Below are positions 51,521-58,883 of a stretch of 64,000 nt of DNA, in pieces. The notes beneath the pieces were generated by a model. It ran no database searches. It was not told the DNA's origin and saw only the letters and a list, made by a program, of their open reading frames with translations. Source of the stretch: Actinomycetota bacterium (lineage in GTDB: Bacteria; Actinomycetota; JAHEXW01). Position 1 is the first letter of the stretch. The number at the start of each line of letters is the position of its first letter. The DNA lies in assembly GCA_025355855.1 (NCBI GenBank), contig JANXYU010000010.1:62001-126000 (forward strand). Direction: 5' to 3'. Position numbers and translations under genes: made by a program.

Positions 51521-51537
51521 TGTGACACTTAAGTCAA
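51509..51537 (-). promoter_or_regulatory. Promoter of the dcw cluster
   Basis: Minus strand: TTGACT (51537-51532), 17-base spacer, TAAATT (51514-51509). The predicted start is about 30 bases before the mraZ ATG. Confidence 0.75.
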
Positions 51538-51649
51538 CTATATTATCGGTTTTAGGGATAGATACTTTAATCCTGTGACCAGGCATAACAAAATTTATTT
51601 GGGGTTGTTTGAAGGATATTTCACTTATTTCGGGGTTTAAGGGTGCCTT

Positions 51650-51677
51650 ATACTCTTTGTAATCCTCGTACTCTTTG
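51650..51677. repeat. GTAATCCTCGTACTC-type repeat, copy 3
   Basis: ACTCTTTGTAATCC then TCGTACTCTTTGG. It shares TGTAATCCTCGTACTCTTT with the copy at 18481. It lies in the spacer between the ubiB stop and the dcw promoter. Confidence 0.7.
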
Positions 51678-51685
51678 GACCCTTA

Positions 51686-53332
51686 TTACGGATGAAATCT
51701 GGGACGGCGTTTTTTGGCGACCAACGAACCGGCCACCAGAAGAGCGCTCAGGATAGCGGCCGCGAGGGCGGCGTCGTTGTAGGTATTGACGAAGAATATG
51801 GTGGCAATGATTGCCGCTCCTCCGCCGTATCCAGCCAGCAGACTGCGCCGATGGCTCTCTTGTTGGTGCTCTATGGCGCGCAGAAGCTCGGTTTGACCCT
51901 CGACCTTGACCCGCAGTTCGCCCCGTTCCGCCAGGCCGATGACGCGTTCCATGTCGACGGGCAGCTTTAATAACGCCTTCCCTATCCGTTTAACTTGTTT
52001 AAGGATGTAGTCGTTGCGCACCTCGCGCACCAGTTTGTCGACTGCCGGTTTGGCCTCGGCCAATAGATCGAAGCTAGCGTCCAGACCCGCCAAGAGCCCG
52101 ATCATGGTTGCGAACGCCTTGCCGACGTAGGCGAAATGCACAGGGATCGTAAACGGGTTGTCCCGCATCAGCGTCCGGATATCTTCCTGGACGGCGTCAA
52201 AGCTTTCAGACGAAATGTCGCGGGGCGTTGAAATGCCGCTATAGCGGTCGAAGAGCCATGTCAGGGCGTTACGAAGAGGCGCGGGGTTCAAGCCTGGTCG
52301 AACAAACTTAAGGGCTACCGCCGCCGTTATCAGGTCGTCCGGGTCTTTCTGGACAACGGCGACGACCGCGTCTACAAATCGACCCCGATCAGCCAGGGTA
52401 ATCTCCCCCATCATGCCGAAATCGAGGAATGTGACAACCGGGCCAGGATTGACGAAGAGGTTGCCGGGATGCGGGTCGGCGTGAAAGAAGCCCGTCTCGA
52501 GGAACTGGCTCATGTAGATACTCACCAGGTGACGGGCCAGCTCGGTGCGGTCGATTCCGGCGGCGTCCAGGCCCGTATAGTCGTTTACCTTTACGCCGGT
52601 GATATATTCCATCGTTATGACCCGCTCTGTGCTCAGCGCGTCATATATCAACGGCACACGGACATCCGCGCGCGATGCGAAATCACTGGCAAATCGCCGG
52701 GCGCTCTCGGCCTCACGAGCCAGGTCCAACTCCTCGCCCAGCACCCTCTGGAACTCATCCACCAACCCGCTGACGTCAACTTTATCGCCTACCGCCGTGA
52801 ACCGCCGGACGCCTTCCATCAGATAAATGAATGTCGCCAGGTCGATATCGATCAGGCGCTCAATCCCGGGGCGCTGCACCTTGACGGCGACTCTGGTTCC
52901 GTCGGCCAAAAAGGCCTCGTGCACCTGAGCCAAACTGGCGGCTGCGATCGGGATAGGATTGAACGTGGTATATATGTCGGCCAGCGGACGGCCAAAATCC
53001 TGTTCGATGAGCTGTTTGACGGCGGCGTAGTCCTCCGGCGGCACCTCGTCCTGGAGCTTCATCAGCTCTTGGATGTAGGCTTCCGGCATGACGTCGACGC
53101 GGCTGCCGAAGAACTGGCCCAATTTGATCAGCACACCGCCCAGCTGGACAGCGGTTTCGCGGAACTGGATGGCGCGCTTGCGGTGACGCGCGGCCATGCG
53201 CTCTTCCGCCACCCGCAGGTCGGTCTGGCGAGCTATCCTAGCCTCACGCCAGAAATCCCAGACAATGCCGAGAAATAACCGGGAGAAGGCCCAGGTCCTG
53301 GCCCGCTTATTGATCCTACCGTTCGTCGCCAT
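51686..53332 (-). CDS. UbiB/ABC1 (AarF) family protein kinase-like membrane protein
   Basis: 548 residues. Family signatures: KLGQFFGSRVDVMPEAYIQE (KxGQ), EVPPEDY, AAASLAQVHEA (Ala-rich loop), VAVKVQRPG, FHADPHPGN and FLDFGMMG. Two C-terminal hydrophobic segments (about 492-530) anchor it. In ubiquinone makers these ATPases support quinone biosynthesis; in Gram-positives the substrate is unknown. Confidence 0.88.
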   Translation of the reverse strand: MATNGRINKRARTWAFSRLFLGIVWDFWREARIARQTDLRVAEERMAARHRKRAIQFRETAVQLGGVLIKLGQFFGSRVDVMPEAYIQELMKLQDEVPPEDYAAVKQLIEQDFGRPLADIYTTFNPIPIAAASLAQVHEAFLADGTRVAVKVQRPGIERLIDIDLATFIYLMEGVRRFTAVGDKVDVSGLVDEFQRVLGEELDLAREAESARRFASDFASRADVRVPLIYDALSTERVITMEYITGVKVNDYTGLDAAGIDRTELARHLVSIYMSQFLETGFFHADPHPGNLFVNPGPVVTFLDFGMMGEITLADRGRFVDAVVAVVQKDPDDLITAAVALKFVRPGLNPAPLRNALTWLFDRYSGISTPRDISSESFDAVQEDIRTLMRDNPFTIPVHFAYVGKAFATMIGLLAGLDASFDLLAEAKPAVDKLVREVRNDYILKQVKRIGKALLKLPVDMERVIGLAERGELRVKVEGQTELLRAIEHQQESHRRSLLAGYGGGAAIIATIFFVNTYNDAALAAAILSALLVAGSLVAKKRRPRFHP

Positions 53333-53351
53333 TAGCGACTGAACGCCCCGT

Positions 53352-53657
53352 CTATTTCTTGTCCTGGGCGTCGAGACGTTTGACGACTTTGTCTAACGCT
53401 TTCTTGAGTTCAGTTATATCGTCTTTGGTCGCCAGGTTGGCCTCCGCGACCATTTGCTTCAGGTATTCTTCTTGATGCTGTTTCATCTCTTGCTTGCGCT
53501 CATGCCACTCGGTCTTTACCTTTTGCCCGGTTTCGGCCCGTTTGGCGCGCCACTCTTCCATCCTGGCGCGTCGCTCTTGCGCCACTTCCTCTGCCATTTC
53601 ATCGATGCGTCCTGTCGCGTCATAGGCGTACAGAAAAACGTCTCTCCAATTACCCAT
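53352..53657 (-). CDS. Small coiled-coil protein, phasin/PhaE-like tail
   Basis: 101 residues from the ATG at 53657, with AAAGGAG upstream. The protein is a charged helix (about 20-75; ARMEEWRAKRAETGQK) ending in DDITELKKALDKVVKRLDAQ, a segment seen at the end of PHA-synthase-associated and phasin-like proteins. It follows the UbiB-type gene's direction and lies 19 bases before it. Function not assigned. Confidence 0.65.
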   Translation of the reverse strand: MGNWRDVFLYAYDATGRIDEMAEEVAQERRARMEEWRAKRAETGQKVKTEWHERKQEMKQHQEEYLKQMVAEANLATKDDITELKKALDKVVKRLDAQDKK

Positions 53658-53735
53658 CCCTATCGTCTCCTTTCTCACGTCCCCCACATTGCTTGCAAAG
53701 CCTACGTCAGGTATCGGTTGAAGAAGTCATGATGT

Positions 53736-54141
53736 GGGAGCAGGTCTGTAAGCCGGGTTCTGTGCTTTAGTGCTTTTAAGCGCTAAAGCGATGACCATCT
53801 ATCTAGGACCGGCGTTGCCGCCGGCCTCAAGCGACCGACCCGGGAGTCTAGGGACGGGCCGCCCCCTCGCCAAAGGCGAGCTCCCCTACACGGTCTTGCT
53901 CCAAACGGGGTTTACCCCACCAACCGGTCACCCGGCCGGCGCGTGCGCTCTTACCGCACGTTTTCACCCTTACTCCGCGTGAAAATGCGGAGCGGTACGT
54001 TTCTGTGGCACTTTCCCTAAGGTCGCCCTCGGTCGCCGTTAGCGACCGTTCTGCCCTGCGGAGCCCGGACTTTCCTCTCACGCCGGTCCGGCAGGCCGAA
54101 GCTCACCGAAACCAAAGCAAGCGGTCATCCGACCCGCTCCC
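53736..54141 (-). ncRNA. rnpB: RNase P RNA, bacterial class A
   Basis: Minus strand: the 5' arm GGGAGCGGGTC pairs with the 3' GACCTGCTCCC (helix P1). Universally conserved parts are present in order: GAGGAAAGTCCGGGCTCC, CCACAGAAACG, GGTAAACCCC, AGATAGATGGTCATC and ACAGAACCCGGCTTA. The helix just before ACAGAA (P19) is a copy of the 24-base CTTTAG...CTAAAG repeat. Catalytic RNA that matures tRNA 5' ends. Confidence 0.97.
53765..53788. repeat. 24-base CTTTAG...CTAAAG repeat forming helix P19 of RNase P RNA
   Basis: Eleven-base arms CTTTAGTGCTT and AAGCGCTAAAG around TT. Identical at 22 or more of 24 positions to the copy at 7538. Within rnpB it forms the hairpin between the AGATAGATGGTCATC element and the conserved 3' ACAGAACCCGGC. 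Confidence 0.85.
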
Positions 54142-54148
54142 GTATATA

Positions 54149-54177
54149 AGCATACGGCTGTCAGGCCGAGATTACAA
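54149..54177 (-). promoter_or_regulatory. Promoter of rnpB
   Basis: Minus strand: TTGTAA (54177-54172), 17-base spacer, TATGCT (54154-54149). The expected start, 7-8 bases further, falls on the GGGAG that begins helix P1. Confidence 0.75.
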
Positions 54178-54184
54178 AGCGGGT

Positions 54185-55066
54185 CTAGTTCTTGCCTTTT
54201 TTCTTGGGTGGAGGATCTTCGGCCGCTAACACCTTAGCCACGGCGACATTGTCCAGCGGTTCGTCCAGCTGGTCGTCAAGCTGTTCGGCGCGGCGCGGGT
54301 CGATTTGTTCCTCAACCTCTTCGTCTTCTTCGTAATATTCGTCGTAGTCTTCTTCCCAATATTGGCGCCGCAGGCCAAAGAAAATCATCAACGCCGGGAA
54401 GTCTTCGACGAACGACAGACAGATATGAATGAGTGTGACCGTGATAATCAGCGCGGCCAGAGTGAAGTGAATCACCCGAGCCAAAGCGGCGGCCGACGCC
54501 ACCGACCCTGTCCAACCTAGGAACTGGTTGGGCCAGAACATCGACAGACCCGTGATGGCCAGAAACGTCAACAGCACCGGAAAAGCATAGCCATAGGTCA
54601 GCTTCTGCATGCCGTTGTATTTGCTGAGATGGGGATAATGCTTGCGTACAAACATGTAATACATCATCGCCTGGGGCATGACCTTCGCGTCCTGCTTGGT
54701 AAAGGTGAATGCCTTACGGTCGATGAAGATAGCGTAGACTATGCGGATAATCATGAATACGATGACGGCCCACATCGCGATGTAATGAACCTGCTGGTTA
54801 AAAGGTTTCAACCCCGGATAGAAAGGAAAACGGATGTAAATACCGCTGACCGCCAGCATTATCATGTTCACGACGTGCAGGAAATGGATCAGGCGCGGAA
54901 ATACCGGGATGACCTCGTCGTGTTCCGGCCATTGTCCGAAGCGGAATTTCTGACGGAACCGTCCGCTGACACCGTTGCCGACCAGCTGAACTATCCAAAA
55001 CAAAACCGCGGCCCCGACCAATCCCGCCGCGATGACGTCGGCCCAGACGTTTAACGATGCTAACAT
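54185..55066 (-). CDS. Membrane cytochrome b (b561/formate-dehydrogenase-gamma-like)
   Basis: 293 residues with about five membrane helices (about 5-25, 60-80, 95-118, 160-182, 195-225). Candidate haem ligands: LIHFLHVVNM, QVHYIAMW, RVIHFTLAALIITVTLIHI. The C-terminal 70 residues are cytoplasmic and very acidic (EEDYDEYYEEDEEVEE), then Pro/Lys-rich. Such proteins pass electrons between quinones and periplasmic multihaem cytochromes; the seven-haem protein at 60293-61201 is a possible partner. GAGGAG precedes the ATG. Confidence 0.75.
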   Translation of the reverse strand: MLASLNVWADVIAAGLVGAAVLFWIVQLVGNGVSGRFRQKFRFGQWPEHDEVIPVFPRLIHFLHVVNMIMLAVSGIYIRFPFYPGLKPFNQQVHYIAMWAVIVFMIIRIVYAIFIDRKAFTFTKQDAKVMPQAMMYYMFVRKHYPHLSKYNGMQKLTYGYAFPVLLTFLAITGLSMFWPNQFLGWTGSVASAAALARVIHFTLAALIITVTLIHICLSFVEDFPALMIFFGLRRQYWEEDYDEYYEEDEEVEEQIDPRRAEQLDDQLDEPLDNVAVAKVLAAEDPPPKKKGKN

Positions 55067-55138
55067 TCCGCTCCTCTAAGACGTGTGTTTACCTTGAGAA
55101 ATCTATCGTCAAGAATACTATAGTACTTTACACCCTGC

Positions 55139-55675
55139 CTAATACTCGATGCCAGGACGAGCGGTAATCCCGGCGTCATAGGGGTGTTTAATGTTCCTCA
55201 TCTCGGTGACCAAGTCGGCCAGATCGAGCAGTGACTGGGGCATGTCGCGTCCGGTCAAGACCATCTCAACGTCGGTCGGCCGGCCGGCCACCAGCGCAAC
55301 CACGGCGGCCTCAGTCACGATGCCCTGGTTAATCACATGGCTTATTTCGTCCAAGACAAGCATCTCCAGCCTGCCTTTGAGCAGCAGTGTTTCCGCGCGA
55401 GCGAAACCTTCGGCCACCCGGCCGGCGACGCGCGCGCGTTTAACGTCCGTGACCTCGCCCATCAGGTCCTCGCCATATTGTTCCAAATCAATAGGCAGGA
55501 TAGCCAGTTTTGTAGCGGCCGCTTCTCCCGTACCTCGCGCGTCTTCCTTAAGGAACTGGATTATGACAACGCGTTGGCCGTGTCCAGCCGCGCGCAATGC
55601 CAGGCCCAGCGCCGCCGTCGTCTTGCCTTTGCCGTCTCCCGTGTAGACCTGGACCATACCTTTTTTCTTAGCCAC
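55139..55675 (-). CDS. cobO: Corrinoid adenosyltransferase (CobO/BtuR type)
   Basis: 178 residues: P-loop GDGKGKTTAALGLALRAAGH near residue 14, VIIQFLK, LVLDEI and TGRDMPQSLLDLADLVTEM, all typical of CobO/CobA/BtuR. Converts cob(I)alamin to adenosylcobalamin with ATP. It lies 8 bases after the S component, ending the cobalamin unit. Confidence 0.94.
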   Translation of the reverse strand: MAKKKGMVQVYTGDGKGKTTAALGLALRAAGHGQRVVIIQFLKEDARGTGEAAATKLAILPIDLEQYGEDLMGEVTDVKRARVAGRVAEGFARAETLLLKGRLEMLVLDEISHVINQGIVTEAAVVALVAGRPTDVEMVLTGRDMPQSLLDLADLVTEMRNIKHPYDAGITARPGIEY

Positions 55676-55683
55676 GACGTCTC

Positions 55684-56439
55684 CTATAGATACTCGACTT
55701 CGAACCGTTTCTTAAAACGCTCAAAAACACGCAAAATCGGTCCGCCTAAAAACAGTACCAACAAGAAGTTTACAACAGCGCGTCCCGTATCCCAAAAAGC
55801 AGACGTGGCTAGGTAGAACACGCCATATTGTGTGATCGCCGCCACGCCGTGCCCCGCGTGCCCCAGATAAGGCCAAAACCACAGGTTCATGATGCCCCCA
55901 TACAAGTAACCCCAGATGAGACTAATAATCGCCAAAATCGCCACGCCGCCGCGCCGGGGTCCGCCGGCAACGATCAACGGCCGGAATAGAGCGCCTGACA
56001 TTCCGACCCAGCCGGTCGCGACCATTTGGAAAGGCACCCAAGGACCGAGACCCCCGGCCCAGAAAGCGGAGATCAGAATCGTCAAACTACCCAGAGCGAA
56101 CCCGAAAGACGCCCCCCACGTACACCCTGCCAGGATCAATAGAAAGAATATCGCGGATCCGCCCAGCGGCATAGGTACGAAGCGCAGGGTAACATTTATC
56201 GCGGTCAGCGCGGCGAGCAGGGCAATCTCTTTGGAGCCGCCCTGGCGCAACAAGCCGCCGAATATCAGCGCGACCAATGCCGGCATCAACAAAAGGAACA
56301 TGAGCGGCGCGGCGTTACCGCTCTGAACGCCGGTGCCTTGGCTTGCCGCCGGCGGAAAGATGAACGGATAGGCGAACGCCGCCACCCCGACCAGGGAAGC
56401 GATTATCAGAATGATTGCGTTGACCGTCCGCTTATTCAT
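55684..56439 (-). CDS. ECF transporter S component, probably cobalamin-specific
   Basis: 251 residues with about six to seven membrane helices and the S-component features ALTAINVTLRFVPMPLGG and GPWVPFQMVATGWVG. The substrate is inferred from neighbours: EcfT, fused EcfA and corrinoid adenosyltransferase in the same direction, and a transcobalamin-like secreted protein upstream. CbrT-like specificity is plausible, but cobalt or another vitamin cannot be excluded. Confidence 0.8.
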   Translation of the reverse strand: MNKRTVNAIILIIASLVGVAAFAYPFIFPPAASQGTGVQSGNAAPLMFLLLMPALVALIFGGLLRQGGSKEIALLAALTAINVTLRFVPMPLGGSAIFFLLILAGCTWGASFGFALGSLTILISAFWAGGLGPWVPFQMVATGWVGMSGALFRPLIVAGGPRRGGVAILAIISLIWGYLYGGIMNLWFWPYLGHAGHGVAAITQYGVFYLATSAFWDTGRAVVNFLLVLFLGGPILRVFERFKKRFEVEYL

Positions 56440-56541
56440 GCCTTCTGTCGCCTCATGTTCTCTTGGAGCAAAGGCGCCGGGCGGCCGCGTCGCGAAGTTA
56501 AGTTCTCGACTCGCAGGCTCACTCGAACAGCAATATCGTTT

Positions 56542-58038
56542 CTATATATCACTGTGCATGCTCCCGCCTTCCAGATGTAGCACCCGATCCGCCACAAGCG
56601 CGGTCATGTCGCTGTCGTGAGTCGCCAGAACAACCGCCGCTCCGGCCGCGGCCTGGGCGCGTAGTATCTGCGCCAATCGTACTTTTGCGCCATGATCTAG
56701 ACCATGCGTCGGCTCGTCGAGCAGTAATAAGGACGGTTGGCCCGATAGCACGGCGGCCAGGGCGACCCTTTGTTGCTCACCTAAGCTTAGATCTCGCGGG
56801 TAGTCGTTGACGTGACTATCCAGATCAAACTCTTTCATTAAACTATCTGAGCTTCTCATTGAGTCGCTATACGTCATTGCGAGATGGTCGGTTCCGGACC
56901 GATGAGGCAACCTCCCATGGCGCGCGTTAGCTTGAACGTCGACGCCTGTATTCAGCTCCTCGCCCACAGTCTCGGCGAAGAGCAGCGCGCTTGGACGCTG
57001 CGGCACATACCCCGCGTCGCGCAAAATATCCGCTGCGGACATGCCGACCGTGTCCCGACCATTTATAACAACTTGGCCGGCAAACGGTTTGATAAAACCA
57101 GTGATGGTTCTAAAGAGCGTCGTCTTTCCTGAACCGTTGTTGCCCATCAGAGCAACTATCTCCCCGGCGCGGACACTGAACGCGGCTCCGTCCAACACTT
57201 GCCGTCCGTCGTAAGCAACCGATAAATCACTTACATCAAGCACAAACGGTTGGTTTTGGCTTTTGTCCTTTTGTAGGAGCCGGTCTTTAGACCGGCTCTC
57301 CGTGGCGCCGACCTGAAGGTTGGCGCCTACATTAGGACTGGGGCTTAGCCGCCCCTGTTTGATCTCGACAACCCGGTCCGCCGCTGGCAGCAAAAGATCC
57401 AACCTGTGTTCCGCCACGATAACCGTCAATCCCAACCGCTTATTTAAGTCTTGCAGTAGTTTAACCAGATGGGCGGCGCTAACCGGGTCCAATTCCGCGA
57501 GAGGTTCGTCAAGCGCCAGAATCTTGGGCTCCAGACTCAAAACCGACGCGATTACGACCTTTTGTTTTTCCCCACCCGACAAGGTAGCGGTCCGGCGACC
57601 GGTTAGTCCGGCCAGGCTCATCTCACGCATGGCTCGCTCTACCCGCTCGGCGACTTCAACGCCGCCTAACCCTAGATTACGCGGGCCGAAGGCGATCTCT
57701 TCCTCAACGGTCTCCGTCACGAGCTGGGCGCCTGAATCCTGAAACACCAGGCCGACGTGCGGGCTTAGCTCGGCCACCGCGGCCGTCTTCGTGTCGATGC
57801 CGTTGACGGTGATTTGTCCGCCGAACTTGCCTCCGTAGAAATGCGGTACCAACCCGTTCAGACACCTAAGCAAAGTCGACTTGCCCGACCCGGAATCGCC
57901 GGCGATCAGAATGAACTCCCCGTCATTGATTTCCAGGTTGATTCGGTCCAAGGCCAGTCGGTCGGCAGCGGCGTAACTAAAACGAACATCGTTGAACCGG
58001 ATCAATTCGGCCACACCGCCGGTACCGCGTACAAACAT
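56542..58038 (-). CDS. ecfA: Fused energy-coupling factor ATPase (EcfA-EcfA') carrying two repeat-derived segments
   Basis: 498 residues with two ABC ATPase domains: first about 10-235 (GDSGSGKSTLL, LSGGEKQKV, LALDEPLAELDP), second about 268-498 (GNNGSGKTTLF, LSLGEQQRV, LLLDEPTHGLDH). The linker at about 237-256 is translated from a TGTAGG-family repeat. Residues about 375-389, between Q-loop and signature of the second domain, come from a CATTGCGAGG repeat. Both are in frame. The start is uncertain: ATG at 58038, GTG at 58014, or TTG at 58005, which would overlap the ecfT stop as TTGA. Confidence 0.9.
   Translation of the reverse strand: MFVRGTGGVAELIRFNDVRFSYAAADRLALDRINLEINDGEFILIAGDSGSGKSTLLRCLNGLVPHFYGGKFGGQITVNGIDTKTAAVAELSPHVGLVFQDSGAQLVTETVEEEIAFGPRNLGLGGVEVAERVERAMREMSLAGLTGRRTATLSGGEKQKVVIASVLSLEPKILALDEPLAELDPVSAAHLVKLLQDLNKRLGLTVIVAEHRLDLLLPAADRVVEIKQGRLSPSPNVGANLQVGATESRSKDRLLQKDKSQNQPFVLDVSDLSVAYDGRQVLDGAAFSVRAGEIVALMGNNGSGKTTLFRTITGFIKPFAGQVVINGRDTVGMSAADILRDAGYVPQRPSALLFAETVGEELNTGVDVQANARHGRLPHRSGTDHLAMTYSDSMRSSDSLMKEFDLDSHVNDYPRDLSLGEQQRVALAAVLSGQPSLLLLDEPTHGLDHGAKVRLAQILRAQAAAGAAVVLATHDSDMTALVADRVLHLEGGSMHSDI
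56872..56915. repeat. CATTGCGAGG-type repeat inside ecfA
   Basis: CGTCATTGCGAGATGG, a GTTCC-GGACC hairpin and GATGAGGCAACCTCC. It matches the ends of the divIVA copies and interrupts the second ATPase domain. Confidence 0.75.
57272..57331. repeat. TGTAGG...CCTACA repeat inside ecfA (60 bases)
   Basis: Outer TGTAGG and CCTACA are inverted. Inside are two hairpins: GCCGGTC-TTTA-GACCGGC and GGCGCCGACC-TGAA-GGTTGGCGCC. Sixty bases equals 20 codons, so the reading frame is kept. The related copy is at 60076-60142. Confidence 0.85.
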
Positions 58039-58880
58039 AAGACGAAACCGATCAAAGGGTTAAAGGCGGGCGCGGTCAAGACCGGATAGGGCTGATAGCC
58101 TAAAGAGGCCCACCCCGTGACAGAAGCGGCGACAATCGCGCTGACTGCCGCCAACGCCGTGCCGAGCAGAACCAGGTTCCCCGCTGTCCAGGGCTCCCTC
58201 TCCAGCCGCACCGAGGCCGCGGCCGGATTTCCGTAGGCGCGTGATTCCATAGACTCAGCGGTCGTAATCGCCTTTTCTAAGCCCGTCACGACCAGCGGGG
58301 TTAATACTGCGCCGGCTCTTTTGACCCGGCCGGCCACTCCGCCGCCATAGTCTAGCCCGCGGATGAGCTGCGCTTCCTGTATCTCGGCCGCCGCCGCGCC
58401 GGTCGCCGGGATAAAACTAAAGGTGACCGAGATAACGGTCGCGGCCGAACGCCAGGCTCGAGGCAATAACCGCACCAGCTCAACCGCCCGGACCTGTAGA
58501 TTAAACGCGGCAAAACCCAGCATGCCCAACAAAAAGGTCAGCCCGAAAACGGCGCCGAAAACGGCGGCCTCAGCGGTTACGTTGCCCCCGATGATCGGCG
58601 CCCATTGCGGAATCTTAAGGAGAATCGTTTCGCCGGTGTGGGAAATCAGAACGTTATAGATAAGAGAGATAAGAATGAATGCCAAGCCCAACTTGAGAAA
58701 CGAGCCCCAGACGCGGCTCTGGTCGGCCGGACGAGGCGAGGCGGTGAAAACAACACCGACGGCACCCAGTAGAATTATCTGGTAGAGCGGGTTCTTGATC
58801 AGCGAAGCGGCTGCCAGGACTGACGCCAACCAGACGCACCACGCCGCGGTCCTCGGCCTGCGCCCCGCTACGTTTTTAAT
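58002..58880 (-). CDS. ecfT: ECF transporter transmembrane component EcfT (start uncertain)
   Basis: About 292 residues if begun at an ATT at 58880; the first conventional start is TTG at 58829. Residues before that TTG (RPRTAAWCVWLASVLAAASL) are typical of the EcfT N-terminus, so the TTG appears too late. The ATT lies 3 bases after the previous gene's stop with AGAAGG upstream. Membrane helices plus the signature loop LIRGLDYGG and ESMESRAYGN (Ala-Arg-Gly-type coupling motifs). Confidence 0.85.
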   Translation of the reverse strand: MKNVAGRRPRTAAWCVWLASVLAAASLIKNPLYQIILLGAVGVVFTASPRPADQSRVWGSFLKLGLAFILISLIYNVLISHTGETILLKIPQWAPIIGGNVTAEAAVFGAVFGLTFLLGMLGFAAFNLQVRAVELVRLLPRAWRSAATVISVTFSFIPATGAAAAEIQEAQLIRGLDYGGGVAGRVKRAGAVLTPLVVTGLEKAITTAESMESRAYGNPAAASVRLEREPWTAGNLVLLGTALAAVSAIVAASVTGWASLGYQPYPVLTAPAFNPLIGFVLCLYAVPAVWPN

Positions 58881-58883
58881 CCC

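Noticed and set aside
52469-53278. Long plus-strand frame opposite the UbiB-type gene
   Set aside because: It is an antisense shadow: no ribosome-binding site or domain, and the minus-strand frame has full family motifs.
53765-53788. Insertion that destroys rnpB
   Set aside because: All conserved core segments of RNase P RNA remain and the repeat sits only in the variable P19 helix, so the RNA should be functional.
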